Notes: generated by a model not told the origin, from the letters alone. A stretch of 10,970 nt of DNA from an uncultured Oscillospiraceae bacterium (GCA_945876665.1 CAMCPC010000021.1:1-10970), one strand, 5' to 3'. Shown: positions 1 to 7,625, numbered from the stretch's first letter. Numbers and translations are program-made.

Positions 1-1644
1 AAGCATTCTGTTTATGGCTGAAATCAGCGCATATACAGAGGCGGTGTTGATGTTTGCGTCAACGCCTGCGCCCCAATAGGTCTTGTCATCGTGCTTGATT
101 GCGATGTATGTTGCCGCCTTTGAGTTTGAGGAACGCGCAAGCGCATGCTCGGTGTAATTGCTGATTTCAAAGTCGGTTTTAAGATATGCTCTCAGACCGT
201 TGCAAAGAGCGTCAAGCGGACCGTTGCCCTTGCCCTCAATAGATGAAACCTTGCCGCCCTGTTCAATAGTTGCGGAAAGAACAGTACTGTCGTCTTCCTC
301 AGATGAACGATAAAAACGTGTTTTAATCGGCTCTGCAACATTCACGTATATATCCTTGAATGCCTGATGTATTTCGTGATTTGTAAGTACGGTCTGCTTT
401 TCGTCGGACATATCGTTAATAATAGCCGAAAACTCAACAAGCATCGGCTTTGGAAGTGTGTAGCCGTATTTGTTTTCCATTATGTAGCTTACGCCGCCCT
501 TGCCCGACTGGCTGTTGATAAGAATCGGCTCGTATTTTCTGCCGATGTCTGTGGGGTCGATTGTAAGATATGGGTTCGCCCATTTATTTTCGGGGCTTTC
601 GCCGAATAAGTCCATGCTTTTCTTGATAGCGTCCTGATGTGAGCCGGAGAAGGCAACATATGCCATTTCGCCTGCGTATGGGTGTCTTGGATGAATTGGC
701 AGACGGTTGTACTTTTCGTATACCTCGATAATCTCGTCAATGTTGTCAATGTTAAGCTCCGGGTCAATGCCCTGACAGAACATATTAAGAGCAACTGTGA
801 TAATATCCGTATTACCTGTTCTTTCGCCGTTGCCGAAGATTGTGCCCTCTACTCTGTCCGCGCCTGCAAGCAAGCCAAGCTCACTTGAGCCTACGCCTGT
901 GCCGCGGTCGTTGTGCGCGTGCAGACTGATTATAAGGTTCTCGCGGTTCTTTAAATGCTTGCACATATATTCAATCTGGTCCGCATAAACGTTTGCAGTA
1001 GCAACCTCGATTGTGGACGGAAGATTGACAATGACCTTGTTGTCGGGTGACGGTTCAAGAATGTCAAGCACCGCGTTTGTAACCTCCGCCGCATAGTCCA
1101 TTTCTGTACAGGTGAAGCTTTCGGGCGAGTATTCATATCTGATATGTCCGTCAAGCTGACCCGATACAAGGCTCTTTACAAGCTTTGCACCGTCAATGGC
1201 AAGCTGCTTGATTTCCTCCTTGTTCTTGCGGAACACAACCTCACGCTGAAGTGTTGAGGTGGAGTTGTACAGGTGGATAATGGCATTTTTCGCGCCCTTA
1301 AGTGCTTCAACTGTTTTCTTTATAATATGCTCACGCGCCTGTGTAAGCACCTGAATTGAAACGTCGTCGGGAATAATATCCTCGTCAATCAGACGGCGGA
1401 CAAATTCAAATTCCGTATTTGACGCGGCAGGGAAGCCTACCTCAATTTCCTTGAAACCAAGCTTTACAAGGAACTTGAAGAACTCGATTTTTTCATCGGT
1501 AGTCATCGGCGAATAAAGCGCCTGATTACCGTCGCGCAGGTCAACGCTGCACCATATAGGAGCCTTTGTGATTTCGTTGTCGGGCCACTGGCGGTTCTCC
1601 AATGGAACGGGATGGTACATCTTCTGATATTTCTGATAATTCAT
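1..1644 (-). CDS. leuA: 2-isopropylmalate synthase, long form (C-terminus cut by window edge)
   Basis: This enzyme condenses acetyl-CoA with 2-oxoisovalerate to 2-isopropylmalate, the first committed step of leucine synthesis in the cytoplasm. The reading frame stays open from the ATG at 1644 to the window edge, giving 548 residues. Catalytic DRE-TIM barrel motifs are visible: SVDLRDGNQ at 33-41 (metal-binding Asp and catalytic Arg), LHAHNDRGTGVG at 241-252 (HxH metal ligands) and GTIFGNGERTGNTD at 267-280. The segment PIHPRHPYAGEMAYVAFSGSHQDAI at about 316-340 and the length mark the long LeuA form (yeast/actinobacterial type, usually about 550-600 residues). The C-terminal leucine-sensing domain begins near residue 440, with GQGNGPLDAL at 471-480 and GAGVDANINTASVYALISA at 526-544, so few residues should be missing. 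The start is supported by a GAAAGG-type binding site about 10 nt upstream. Expected control is allosteric feedback by leucine plus the attenuator just upstream. Confidence 0.96.
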   Translation of the reverse strand, partial: MNYQKYQKMYHPVPLENRQWPDNEITKAPIWCSVDLRDGNQALYSPMTTDEKIEFFKFLVKLGFKEIEVGFPAASNTEFEFVRRLIDEDIIPDDVSIQVLTQAREHIIKKTVEALKGAKNAIIHLYNSTSTLQREVVFRKNKEEIKQLAIDGAKLVKSLVSGQLDGHIRYEYSPESFTCTEMDYAAEVTNAVLDILEPSPDNKVIVNLPSTIEVATANVYADQIEYMCKHLKNRENLIISLHAHNDRGTGVGSSELGLLAGADRVEGTIFGNGERTGNTDIITVALNMFCQGIDPELNIDNIDEIIEVYEKYNRLPIHPRHPYAGEMAYVAFSGSHQDAIKKSMDLFGESPENKWANPYLTIDPTDIGRKYEPILINSQSGKGGVSYIMENKYGYTLPKPMLVEFSAIINDMSDEKQTVLTNHEIHQAFKDIYVNVAEPIKTRFYRSSEEDDSTVLSATIEQGGKVSSIEGKGNGPLDALCNGLRAYLKTDFEISNYTEHALARSSNSKAATYIAIKHDDKTYWGAGVDANINTASVYALISAINRML

Positions 1645-1674
1645 AATACAACAACCTTTCTTTTCAAATTCACT

Positions 1675-1704
1675 AAAAAAGCTGAGCCACAATGTGACCC
1701 AGCT
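1675..1704 (-). terminator. Leucine attenuator: intrinsic terminator ahead of leuA
   Basis: On the minus strand AGCTGGGTCAC (1704-1694) pairs with GTGGCTCAGCT (1690-1680) across an ATT loop, an 11-bp stem with two G-U wobbles, followed directly by a T run at 1679-1675. It sits 30 nt before the leuA start codon and inside the leuA transcript, so it can only serve leuA control by premature termination. Confidence 0.92.
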
Positions 1705-1768
1705 AAAATTCTGATACAATTCAGTACAGAAAAACTAAACTGAAGACCACATTGTCGTTTCAGCTTAG
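1689..1768 (-). promoter_or_regulatory. Pause hairpin and antiterminator of the leucine attenuator
   Basis: Two competing pairings lie between the leader peptide and the terminator. First, CTAAGCTGAA (1768-1759) pairs with TTCAGTTTAG (1744-1735), 10 bp with one wobble; its 5' arm overlaps the last Leu codon, the Ser codon and the stop of the leader peptide. Second, ACAATGTGGTC (1755-1745), which lies in the loop of that hairpin, can pair with GGTCACATTGT (1699-1689), 11 bp with two wobbles. That second stem uses up six bases of the 5' arm of the terminator, its loop and two bases of the 3' arm. A ribosome stalled on the Leu codons covers the first 5' arm and frees the antiterminator strand, so leuA is transcribed. 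With enough leucyl-tRNA the ribosome reaches the stop and the terminator forms. The pairings are seen in the sequence; the mechanism is inferred from classical attenuation. Confidence 0.88.
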
Positions 1769-1810
1769 GAGTAGGAGGTTATTCAAATTTGTCGCTGTAA
1801 TGTTACGCAT
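1760..1810 (-). CDS. Leucine leader peptide (16 aa) of leuA
   Basis: A short open frame, MRNITATNLNNLLLLS, starts with ATG at 1810 and stops with TGA at 1762-1760. It has an AGAGG binding site at 1824-1820, 9 nt before the ATG. Residues 12-15 are four Leu codons in a row, CTC CTA CTC CTA, and residue 9 is a fifth (TTG). CTA and CTC look scarce in the neighbouring genes, where CTT, CTG and TTG dominate, which should sharpen sensitivity to leucyl-tRNA supply. The stop codon lies within the first hairpin of the attenuator. It is the functional counterpart of enterobacterial LeuL, though it is not alignable to it beyond the Leu run. The peptide itself probably has no role after translation. Confidence 0.92.
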   Translation of the reverse strand: MRNITATNLNNLLLLS

Positions 1811-1841
1811 AATCTTATACCTCTTTCTATACTATATTGGT

Positions 1842-1870
1842 ATTCTACAATAAAATTCACAATATGTCAA
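1842..1870 (-). promoter_or_regulatory. Sigma-A promoter of the leu leader
   Basis: On the minus strand a perfect -35 TTGACA (1870-1865) is followed after exactly 17 bp by TAGAAT (1847-1842). A/T-rich tracts at about 1871-1900 lie just upstream and could act as an UP element. Transcription would start near 1835, about 25 nt before the leader peptide ATG. Confidence 0.92.
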
Positions 1871-1911
1871 TATTTTTTTTGGAAAAATTTTAAAATTTCT
1901 CAAGTGAGTAA

Positions 1912-2910
1912 TTATTTGGTAATTTCAACGGTTCTTGTATCCTGATCCCAGTCAACGTTAACATCAAAAGCCTCCATAACAAAGCGCAGCGGAACCATTG
2001 TTCTGCCGTTCTTTATCATGGCACTCATTTCAAGAGTTATTTCCTCACCGTCAAGGAGGGCAATGTCGCTGTCAATAAACAGCGTCATATCGCGTCCGTC
2101 CTTTTTGATTTCAACGGTCTGATTTTCGCCGTCCCATGTAACATCCGCGTCAAGCGCTTCGCTTATGCCTCTTATCGGTATAAGCGTGTATGTTTCTCCG
2201 TCAACTGTTTCAAGCAGCGGATACTGATCGTCAAACGCAAGCAATTTGCCGTTTATGCGTACCTTTGCGCCTACGTAATCAATATCATTATGATAATACC
2301 GCAGCACATGCTCTATATACTGCGCGTCACCGTATTTTTCATAGGGCCAGTTTGTGGCATACTGTGCGGCATTTGCGCGTTCAGAAAGCCAGTCATCTCC
2401 TTTGGCGGCGATTATTCTGTCCAGAACGGTCTGTCCGAAATTGTATGCCTGTATCATTTTCATATAATCGCAGTCGTAGCGTATAAGCGACTGCGAAATA
2501 AGGTATGCCGCAAACGGAACAGCCTTTTCTTCGTCAAGCCTGTCCTGCAATGTCCATCTTTCGCCGGTGGTGTCCTCTCCGAATTTTGCAAAGGCTTCTC
2601 CGAGCGTATGCTCAATCTGCATAATACCCCATGCAGGATATTCTGAGCCGTCCTCGCGGTAGCTAAGATTTCGCCCCGAGGACTCCTGCATACATATTGC
2701 CGCAAGCAGATTTGGGTCAACACCGTACTGGTCGCCCGCTTGTTCGAAAAGGTCAGAATATGATTTTACAGCGGAATTAAGCCGGGCAGTGCCTATTTCA
2801 ATGCCCTCCATGCTCGTACCCTTGTGGTCGGGAATCGCACCTGACGCAAAGGCTGTATATGTACTCATCAATATTGACGCGGCAAGAATTATGCCTGTTA
2901 ATTTTTTCAC
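1912..2910 (-). CDS. Secreted lytic transglycosylase-like protein with copper-amine-oxidase-N-like C-terminal domain
   Basis: This 332-residue protein is predicted to be exported and to cut peptidoglycan glycan strands. Residues 1-22 form a signal peptide: KK n-region, a hydrophobic core, and an AFA-S cleavage site at about 22/23. Residues 50-205 carry an SLT/lysozyme-like fold, with the likely catalytic Glu76 in MQESSGR, the GIMQIE motif at 95-100 (G-x-M-Q-I signature) and AYNFG at 155-159. Residues 215-331 form a 'copper amine oxidase N-terminal-like' domain with paired motifs (IPIRGISEALDADVTWD; VPLRFVMEAFDVNVDWD). In Bacillota this domain is common on secreted proteins and is thought to have a wall or substrate-binding role, not oxidase chemistry. 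The start is GTG at 2910, supported by AAAGGAG about 7 nt upstream. It follows the GH115 gene by 22 bp and should share its promoter. No clear terminator follows it. Confidence 0.85.
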   Translation of the reverse strand: MKKLTGIILAASILMSTYTAFASGAIPDHKGTSMEGIEIGTARLNSAVKSYSDLFEQAGDQYGVDPNLLAAICMQESSGRNLSYREDGSEYPAWGIMQIEHTLGEAFAKFGEDTTGERWTLQDRLDEEKAVPFAAYLISQSLIRYDCDYMKMIQAYNFGQTVLDRIIAAKGDDWLSERANAAQYATNWPYEKYGDAQYIEHVLRYYHNDIDYVGAKVRINGKLLAFDDQYPLLETVDGETYTLIPIRGISEALDADVTWDGENQTVEIKKDGRDMTLFIDSDIALLDGEEITLEMSAMIKNGRTMVPLRFVMEAFDVNVDWDQDTRTVEITK

Positions 2911-2932
2911 GGTTAACTCCTTTCTGCGGACG

Positions 2933-4939
2933 TTATTTATTGCGTCCGCTCCAAAGATTTTTCTTCAGCTCATCTGTCAGTTCATCGTCTGACAGCGTTC
3001 TTCTCTGGGTATTTTCAAGGTATATCTTACGTTCTGTTTCGGGTATGCAGCAGTTCTTGTACCATGCAAAGAAATCCGGTCCGTCCGAAATCATTCTTAT
3101 GTATCTCCTCATGCTGTCAACGGCATAGACGGTTACGCGTACATTTGTGAGATAATCACAGCTGTAAAAATTCTTCCACTTGTCATGCTCGCCCGCCTCA
3201 AGAAGCTTAATGCCCTCCTCAAATTCCTCCATTGCGCCTGTAAGAATTGTAAAGCAGCGCGGCATATCGCCGTTTTCAAAATACTCATACGCGCGGCACA
3301 GCGCATAAAGTCCGCGCGCGCCGCTAAGATGCAGCCTTGATTGGAACAATATATTGTCCTCAAAGAAAACCTGTCCCTGCGTAAGCTCCTTTTTGACAGC
3401 TTCACACTTTTTAACAAGCGCGGCAAAGTCGTTCATTGCCTTGCGGCATTTTTCAGCAAAGAATTTTGTCTGCTCCAAAAGCGTGGCTTCGCCTGTCGCA
3501 AACTTAAGTCCCTCAGAGCTTTCACTGCCCTTTGTCCAATCCACGCATATGCGGCGCGCTGTGTGGTAGTAAATTTCATCGCCGGCTTTGTCGTCCTCGT
3601 TTTCACCGTACTTTATACAGGCTTTGAAATAATCGTCATAACATTCAATAGCATCGCTGTCGCCGAAATATTTTTTTGCAAAATTATTTTTGAAACGGTC
3701 GGTGTCAACATCGCCGTTGTTCCACTTTTGAGCGACAAGAGAGAGCATATAAACATGGGGGCGGATATTTCCGCAGTTTAAGAGCAGATATTCATCTGCG
3801 CCTGCCTTGAATGACGCGTCAAGCTCGCTGTTTACAAATTCTATTGTATTGCCCAGAAGCGTCAGATGACTTGAAGCCTGAAGGTCGTGGAAGGTGATGT
3901 GGTAATAAAGTCCGTGGCTTCCGTCCTCCTTAGGCAGCGCCGGAGTACGCGGATTATGCAGTCCGCGGCGGCGTACCACCATTTTTCCATAGCCGTTGTC
4001 CGACCATATTTTAATGAATTTTTTTGGGAGCTTTAAATAGCCGCCCTCGTACAGCTCAGTTATTTCACCGTAAAGATATACCGCACACACAGGGTCTTTG
4101 ACTTTTTCGCATATAAGCTCATATTGTCTGTCTATAACCTTCATTATAACTGCTGCGCGGCTTTCGGGAGTGGTGTATTTTGGATCATTGTGCCAGAAAG
4201 GCGCATCACCCTGACCGCGGAAACCCAGCGTCCAAACAATTTTCTTATTCTTGTTTTTCTCTATTGCCTCCATCCACAGCTTTTCGAATAAATCGGGGTG
4301 TTTATCATAGCTTGCGTCCTTGTCGGGATAGGCGCGCAGAAACATTTCCGCGCCCAAAGGCTCAGCATGGTGGTGCGTGATATACAGTCCCATTTCGGAA
4401 GCAATATCAAAATGCTTTCCGCTGCGAGGCAAATCAGTACCCGGAATTACCATATTACCGCCAAGACGCAAAAGCGTTTCAAAAACAATCTCCCATACCT
4501 TTCGTGACGGCGGATATTCATCACTCCAACCGATAAGGCATACCTCGTCATTGACAAACCAGCCGCGGTAGCGCACTTTTTTGATGGGGGAGGTGTACTC
4601 CCTTGAAGCAAGCGCGACCATGCTGCGTTTCATCGGCTCTTTTTCGGTCCAGTACCAGAAATCATCAACGCCGAGAAATTCACGGCTCATATAAAGCACC
4701 GCATAAATAACGCCAAGCTCGTCCGCACAGCGCACGCTGATTTTTTCGTCTGTTACAGTCAGAGAGAACTGCTCATTTTCAAGCTCGTGGCAGTCCGTGA
4801 CTATCTCCACGTCGTTTCCTTCCTTAAAACCCTCCGAGAACACCTTTGTGAAGTCACGCATGAATATGTCATATACGTGCCTTACGGCATCCGTAAGCGG
4901 AGGAAAGGAAAAGGTTGTATCTTTAGTAATCTTAAACAT
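2933..4939 (-). CDS. Glycoside hydrolase family 115-like protein (putative alpha-glucuronidase), cytoplasmic
   Basis: GH115 enzymes remove (4-O-methyl-)glucuronic acid side chains from xylan. GH115-type motifs are seen in order: VRYRGWFVNDE at 122-132, FETLLRLGGNMVIPGT at 153-168, THHHAEPLGAEMF at 188-200, WTLGFRGQGDAPFW at 236-249, and LYGEITELYEGGYLKLP followed by IWSDNGYG at 289-318 (an acidic residue in this stretch is the likely catalytic candidate). YYHITFHDLQASSH lies at 345-358, followed by a helical segment to about 640. At 668 residues it is shorter than typical GH115 (about 800-1000) and seems to lack the C-terminal beta-sandwich. There is no signal peptide, so it would act on imported oligosaccharides. 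I start it at ATG 4939, preceded by AAGGAG at 6 nt; an in-frame GTG at 4984 lies inside the predicted promoter -10 region. Substitution of the usual NYLWPA-like stretch by NMVIPGT points to a divergent subfamily, so the substrate is uncertain. Confidence 0.75.
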   Translation of the reverse strand: MFKITKDTTFSFPPLTDAVRHVYDIFMRDFTKVFSEGFKEGNDVEIVTDCHELENEQFSLTVTDEKISVRCADELGVIYAVLYMSREFLGVDDFWYWTEKEPMKRSMVALASREYTSPIKKVRYRGWFVNDEVCLIGWSDEYPPSRKVWEIVFETLLRLGGNMVIPGTDLPRSGKHFDIASEMGLYITHHHAEPLGAEMFLRAYPDKDASYDKHPDLFEKLWMEAIEKNKNKKIVWTLGFRGQGDAPFWHNDPKYTTPESRAAVIMKVIDRQYELICEKVKDPVCAVYLYGEITELYEGGYLKLPKKFIKIWSDNGYGKMVVRRRGLHNPRTPALPKEDGSHGLYYHITFHDLQASSHLTLLGNTIEFVNSELDASFKAGADEYLLLNCGNIRPHVYMLSLVAQKWNNGDVDTDRFKNNFAKKYFGDSDAIECYDDYFKACIKYGENEDDKAGDEIYYHTARRICVDWTKGSESSEGLKFATGEATLLEQTKFFAEKCRKAMNDFAALVKKCEAVKKELTQGQVFFEDNILFQSRLHLSGARGLYALCRAYEYFENGDMPRCFTILTGAMEEFEEGIKLLEAGEHDKWKNFYSCDYLTNVRVTVYAVDSMRRYIRMISDGPDFFAWYKNCCIPETERKIYLENTQRRTLSDDELTDELKKNLWSGRNK

Positions 4940-4975
4940 AAATTTCTCCTTTTTGGGTTCTGTGTGTACACCATA

Positions 4976-5004
4976 ATTATACACTTAACAGATCATTTCG
5001 TCAA
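4976..5004 (-). promoter_or_regulatory. Promoter of the GH115-transglycosylase unit
   Basis: On the minus strand TTGACG (5004-4999), a 17-bp spacer and a perfect TATAAT (4981-4976) form a strong sigma-A promoter, with transcription expected near 4969. It overlaps the predicted eno promoter on the other strand. Its position inside the longer open frame is the main reason for choosing the start at 4939. Confidence 0.85.
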
Positions 5005-5012
5005 TGTATAAT
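4985..5012 (+). promoter_or_regulatory. Promoter of eno, overlapping the divergent GH115 promoter
   Basis: TTAACA (4985-4990), a 16-bp spacer and a perfect TATAAT (5007-5012) lie on the plus strand. Transcription would start near 5019, giving a leader of about 60 nt before the eno start codon. The -35 region is one base off consensus. This is the best match in the interval between the two genes, but TATAAAT at 5022-5028 is an alternative -10. Confidence 0.65.
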
Positions 5013-5027
5013 GCTGCCTGTGTATAA

Positions 5028-6350
<1,323 letters not shown>

Positions 6351-6375
6351 AAAAGTAAAATTTATGAAAAACTGA

Positions 6376-6404
6376 TTGACATTACGGGAATTTTGTCGTA
6401 TAAT
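6376..6404 (+). promoter_or_regulatory. Consensus sigma-A promoter of the cation-efflux leader
   Basis: A perfect TTGACA (6376-6381) and a perfect TATAAT (6399-6404) are separated by exactly 17 bp. The start would be at or near G6411, directly at the 5' edge of the structured leader. The first gene starts 234 nt later, an unusually long 5' leader. Confidence 0.93.
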
Positions 6405-6410
6405 GTAACC

Positions 6411-6605
6411 GATGTAAAGGGGCGTAGTTCACGCGGATAAGCGCCCCGATGGGTCGTCAATACACGGAGTAATCCCGTCCATTCAGTAAGTATAATAAAA
6501 ACTGACAGGGCATCGAACCCTGTCAGTTTTTTGCTGTTTGCTCTGCAAACGCACTCACAAGACTTTTATTACACCTGCTTGGGCAATGGCGGTCTTTTCT
6601 TTTTG
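6411..6605 (+). promoter_or_regulatory. Candidate yybP-ykoY-type Mn2+ riboswitch leader
   Basis: Two sequence blocks recall the manganese-sensing yybP-ykoY aptamer: AAAGGGGCGTAG (6416-6427; family usually AAAGGGGAGUAG) and GTCGTCAATAC (6453-6463; the family internal loop). The second block sits in a fitting hairpin: GATGG (6448-6452) pairs with CCATT (6479-6483), and GGA pairs with TCC (6466-6468/6473-6475) around a GTAA tetraloop, leaving CGT opposite the conserved loop. A basal stem is possible between TAAAGG (6415-6420) and CTTTTA (6563-6568), whose AAGAC (6559-6563) resembles the second conserved strand. AAGACT can instead pair with GGTCTT (6591-6596) before TTTTCTTTTT, a possible terminator that ligand binding would prevent. 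A competing hairpin is GGGGCG/CGCCCC (6419-6424/6442-6447). Downstream mntP fits Mn2+ control. Weak points: the third loop base is G in the family (CGG) but T here, P2 is unclear, and a terminator-like stem lies inside the proposed aptamer. Confidence 0.55.
6497..6532 (+). terminator. Terminator-like hairpin within the efflux-operon leader
   Basis: AAAAACTGACAGGG (6497-6510) pairs perfectly with CCCTGTCAGTTTTT (6518-6531) around a 7-nt loop CATCGAA, followed by one more T. The A and T flanks make it look like a bidirectional intrinsic terminator. It could end eno transcripts, end a short leader RNA started at 6411, or be a peripheral arm of the candidate aptamer. Since exchanger-gene transcription from 6411 must pass it, termination here should be partial or regulated. 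Confidence 0.75.
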
Positions 6606-6644
6606 CATGGCTACACCTGAAAATATGGGGAGGAATTTATAAAA

Positions 6645-7607
6645 ATGAATGTTGTATTAATGCTTGTATTTCTGATAGTGGGTTTTGTTCTGCTTGTAAA
6701 GGGTGCGGACTTTTTCGTGGACGGCGCGTGTGAACTATCTGAAAAGATGAAAATACCTGCTTACATTGTAGGACTTACCGTAGTGGCTTTCGGTACAAGT
6801 CTGCCCGAAGCGGCGGTAAGCATTACCGCTTCTTTGCAGCACAGCAACGCTATTGCCATAGGAAACGTAATCGGCTCAAACACCTTTAACACTCTTGTAG
6901 TGCTTGGAGCAAGCGCGCTTTTTGCGCCTGTTGTGGTAAAGAAAAATATTTTAAAGCGTGATTTGCCGTTTTGTCTTGGTATTACGGTTATCATGCTGCT
7001 GCTTATAATGACAATGAATAACGGCGAAATTGCACTGACACGTTTTGACGGTATAATGATGCTTGCGCTGTTTGTTGTGTTTATGACTGCATCAGTAATT
7101 TCGGGCAAGCTCGAAGCAAAATCAGCGCCCGATGAGATTGCCACAGTAGCTGATGAAGGTATGCCGCTGTGGAAATGTATTGTACTTATTTTAATCGGAC
7201 TTGCAGGGGTTATAATCGGCGGACAGCTTACAGTAAAGGGCGCAAAGGAGCTTGCGCTTATGGCGGGACTTAGCGAAACTGTTGTGGGACTTACTGTTGT
7301 TGCAATAGGTACGTCGCTGCCGGAGCTTGTAACGTCAATCGTTGCCGCGCGCAAAAAGCAGAACGATATTGCAGTGGGAAATGTAATCGGCTCAAATATT
7401 TTCAATATTCTGTTTATACTCGGTATTTCCTCGACTATCGGAACAATTACAACAGATGGTTACGCCATAGCGGATACGTGTATGTTAATAGGAGTTGTGG
7501 GACTAACATATTTGTTCGCGCTGTTTAAGAAGAAGATTACAAGAAGCGCGGGTATTGTGATGATATTGATGTATCTGGCGTATACGGCGTACTTGCTTGT
7601 ACGATAA
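6645..7607 (+). CDS. CaCA-family cation/sodium exchanger (YrbG-like)
   Basis: This 320-residue, roughly 10-helix inner-membrane protein is expected to export Ca2+ or a related divalent cation in exchange for Na+ or H+. The two inverted alpha repeats that define the family are plain: GLTVVAFGTSLPE (43-55) with GNVIGSNTFN (73-82), and GLTVVAIGTSLPE (215-227) with GNVIGSNIFN (245-254). The Glu residues in the GTSLPE motifs are the known ion ligands. The first repeat has Thr80 where the second has Ile252. A charged cytoplasmic loop at about 154-175 separates the halves, as usual. The start is supported by GGGGAGGA at 6627-6634, 10 nt upstream. It is the first gene after the candidate Mn2+ riboswitch and is followed 18 bp later by mntP, which suggests that Mn2+ could be a physiological substrate; that is inference. 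Confidence 0.93.
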   Translation: MNVVLMLVFLIVGFVLLVKGADFFVDGACELSEKMKIPAYIVGLTVVAFGTSLPEAAVSITASLQHSNAIAIGNVIGSNTFNTLVVLGASALFAPVVVKKNILKRDLPFCLGITVIMLLLIMTMNNGEIALTRFDGIMMLALFVVFMTASVISGKLEAKSAPDEIATVADEGMPLWKCIVLILIGLAGVIIGGQLTVKGAKELALMAGLSETVVGLTVVAIGTSLPELVTSIVAARKKQNDIAVGNVIGSNIFNILFILGISSTIGTITTDGYAIADTCMLIGVVGLTYLFALFKKKITRSAGIVMILMYLAYTAYLLVR

Positions 7608-7625
7608 AAGGGAAGGCATGGAAAA

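Noticed and set aside
489..1169. Open frames inside leuA in other frames on both strands.
   Set aside because: They lie within the clearly coding leuA frame, which keeps all conserved motifs, and have no recognisable domains or binding sites.
1645..1835. A T-box riboswitch as controller of leuA, the usual arrangement in Bacillota.
   Set aside because: The leader is too short, has no conserved T-box sequence (TGGNACCGCG type) and no stem I motifs. The Leu-rich leader peptide and competing hairpins explain it fully.
4940..4984. An N-terminal extension of the GH115-like protein starting at GTG 4984.
   Set aside because: The GTG overlaps the predicted promoter -10 region and lies upstream of the expected transcription start, and a strong AAGGAG site supports ATG 4939.
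6497..6532. On the minus strand this hairpin contains GGGTTCGATGCCC, which looks like a tRNA T-arm, suggesting a tRNA or an integration site.
   Set aside because: No acceptor, D or anticodon arms can be built around it, the stem is a continuous 14 bp instead of 5 bp, and no integrase or flanking duplication is present. It is better read as a terminator-type hairpin.
6411..6532. NiCo, THF, c-di-GMP or preQ1 riboswitch as an alternative identity for the structured leader.
   Set aside because: I could not find the characteristic conserved cores of these classes, whereas two blocks match the Mn2+ family and mntP lies downstream.
6761..7405. A 214-codon open frame on the minus strand, antisense to the exchanger gene.
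   Set aside because: It is the complement of the duplicated hydrophobic repeats of the exchanger, has low-complexity Ser/Thr/Ile-rich composition, and shows no recognisable domain or convincing binding site.
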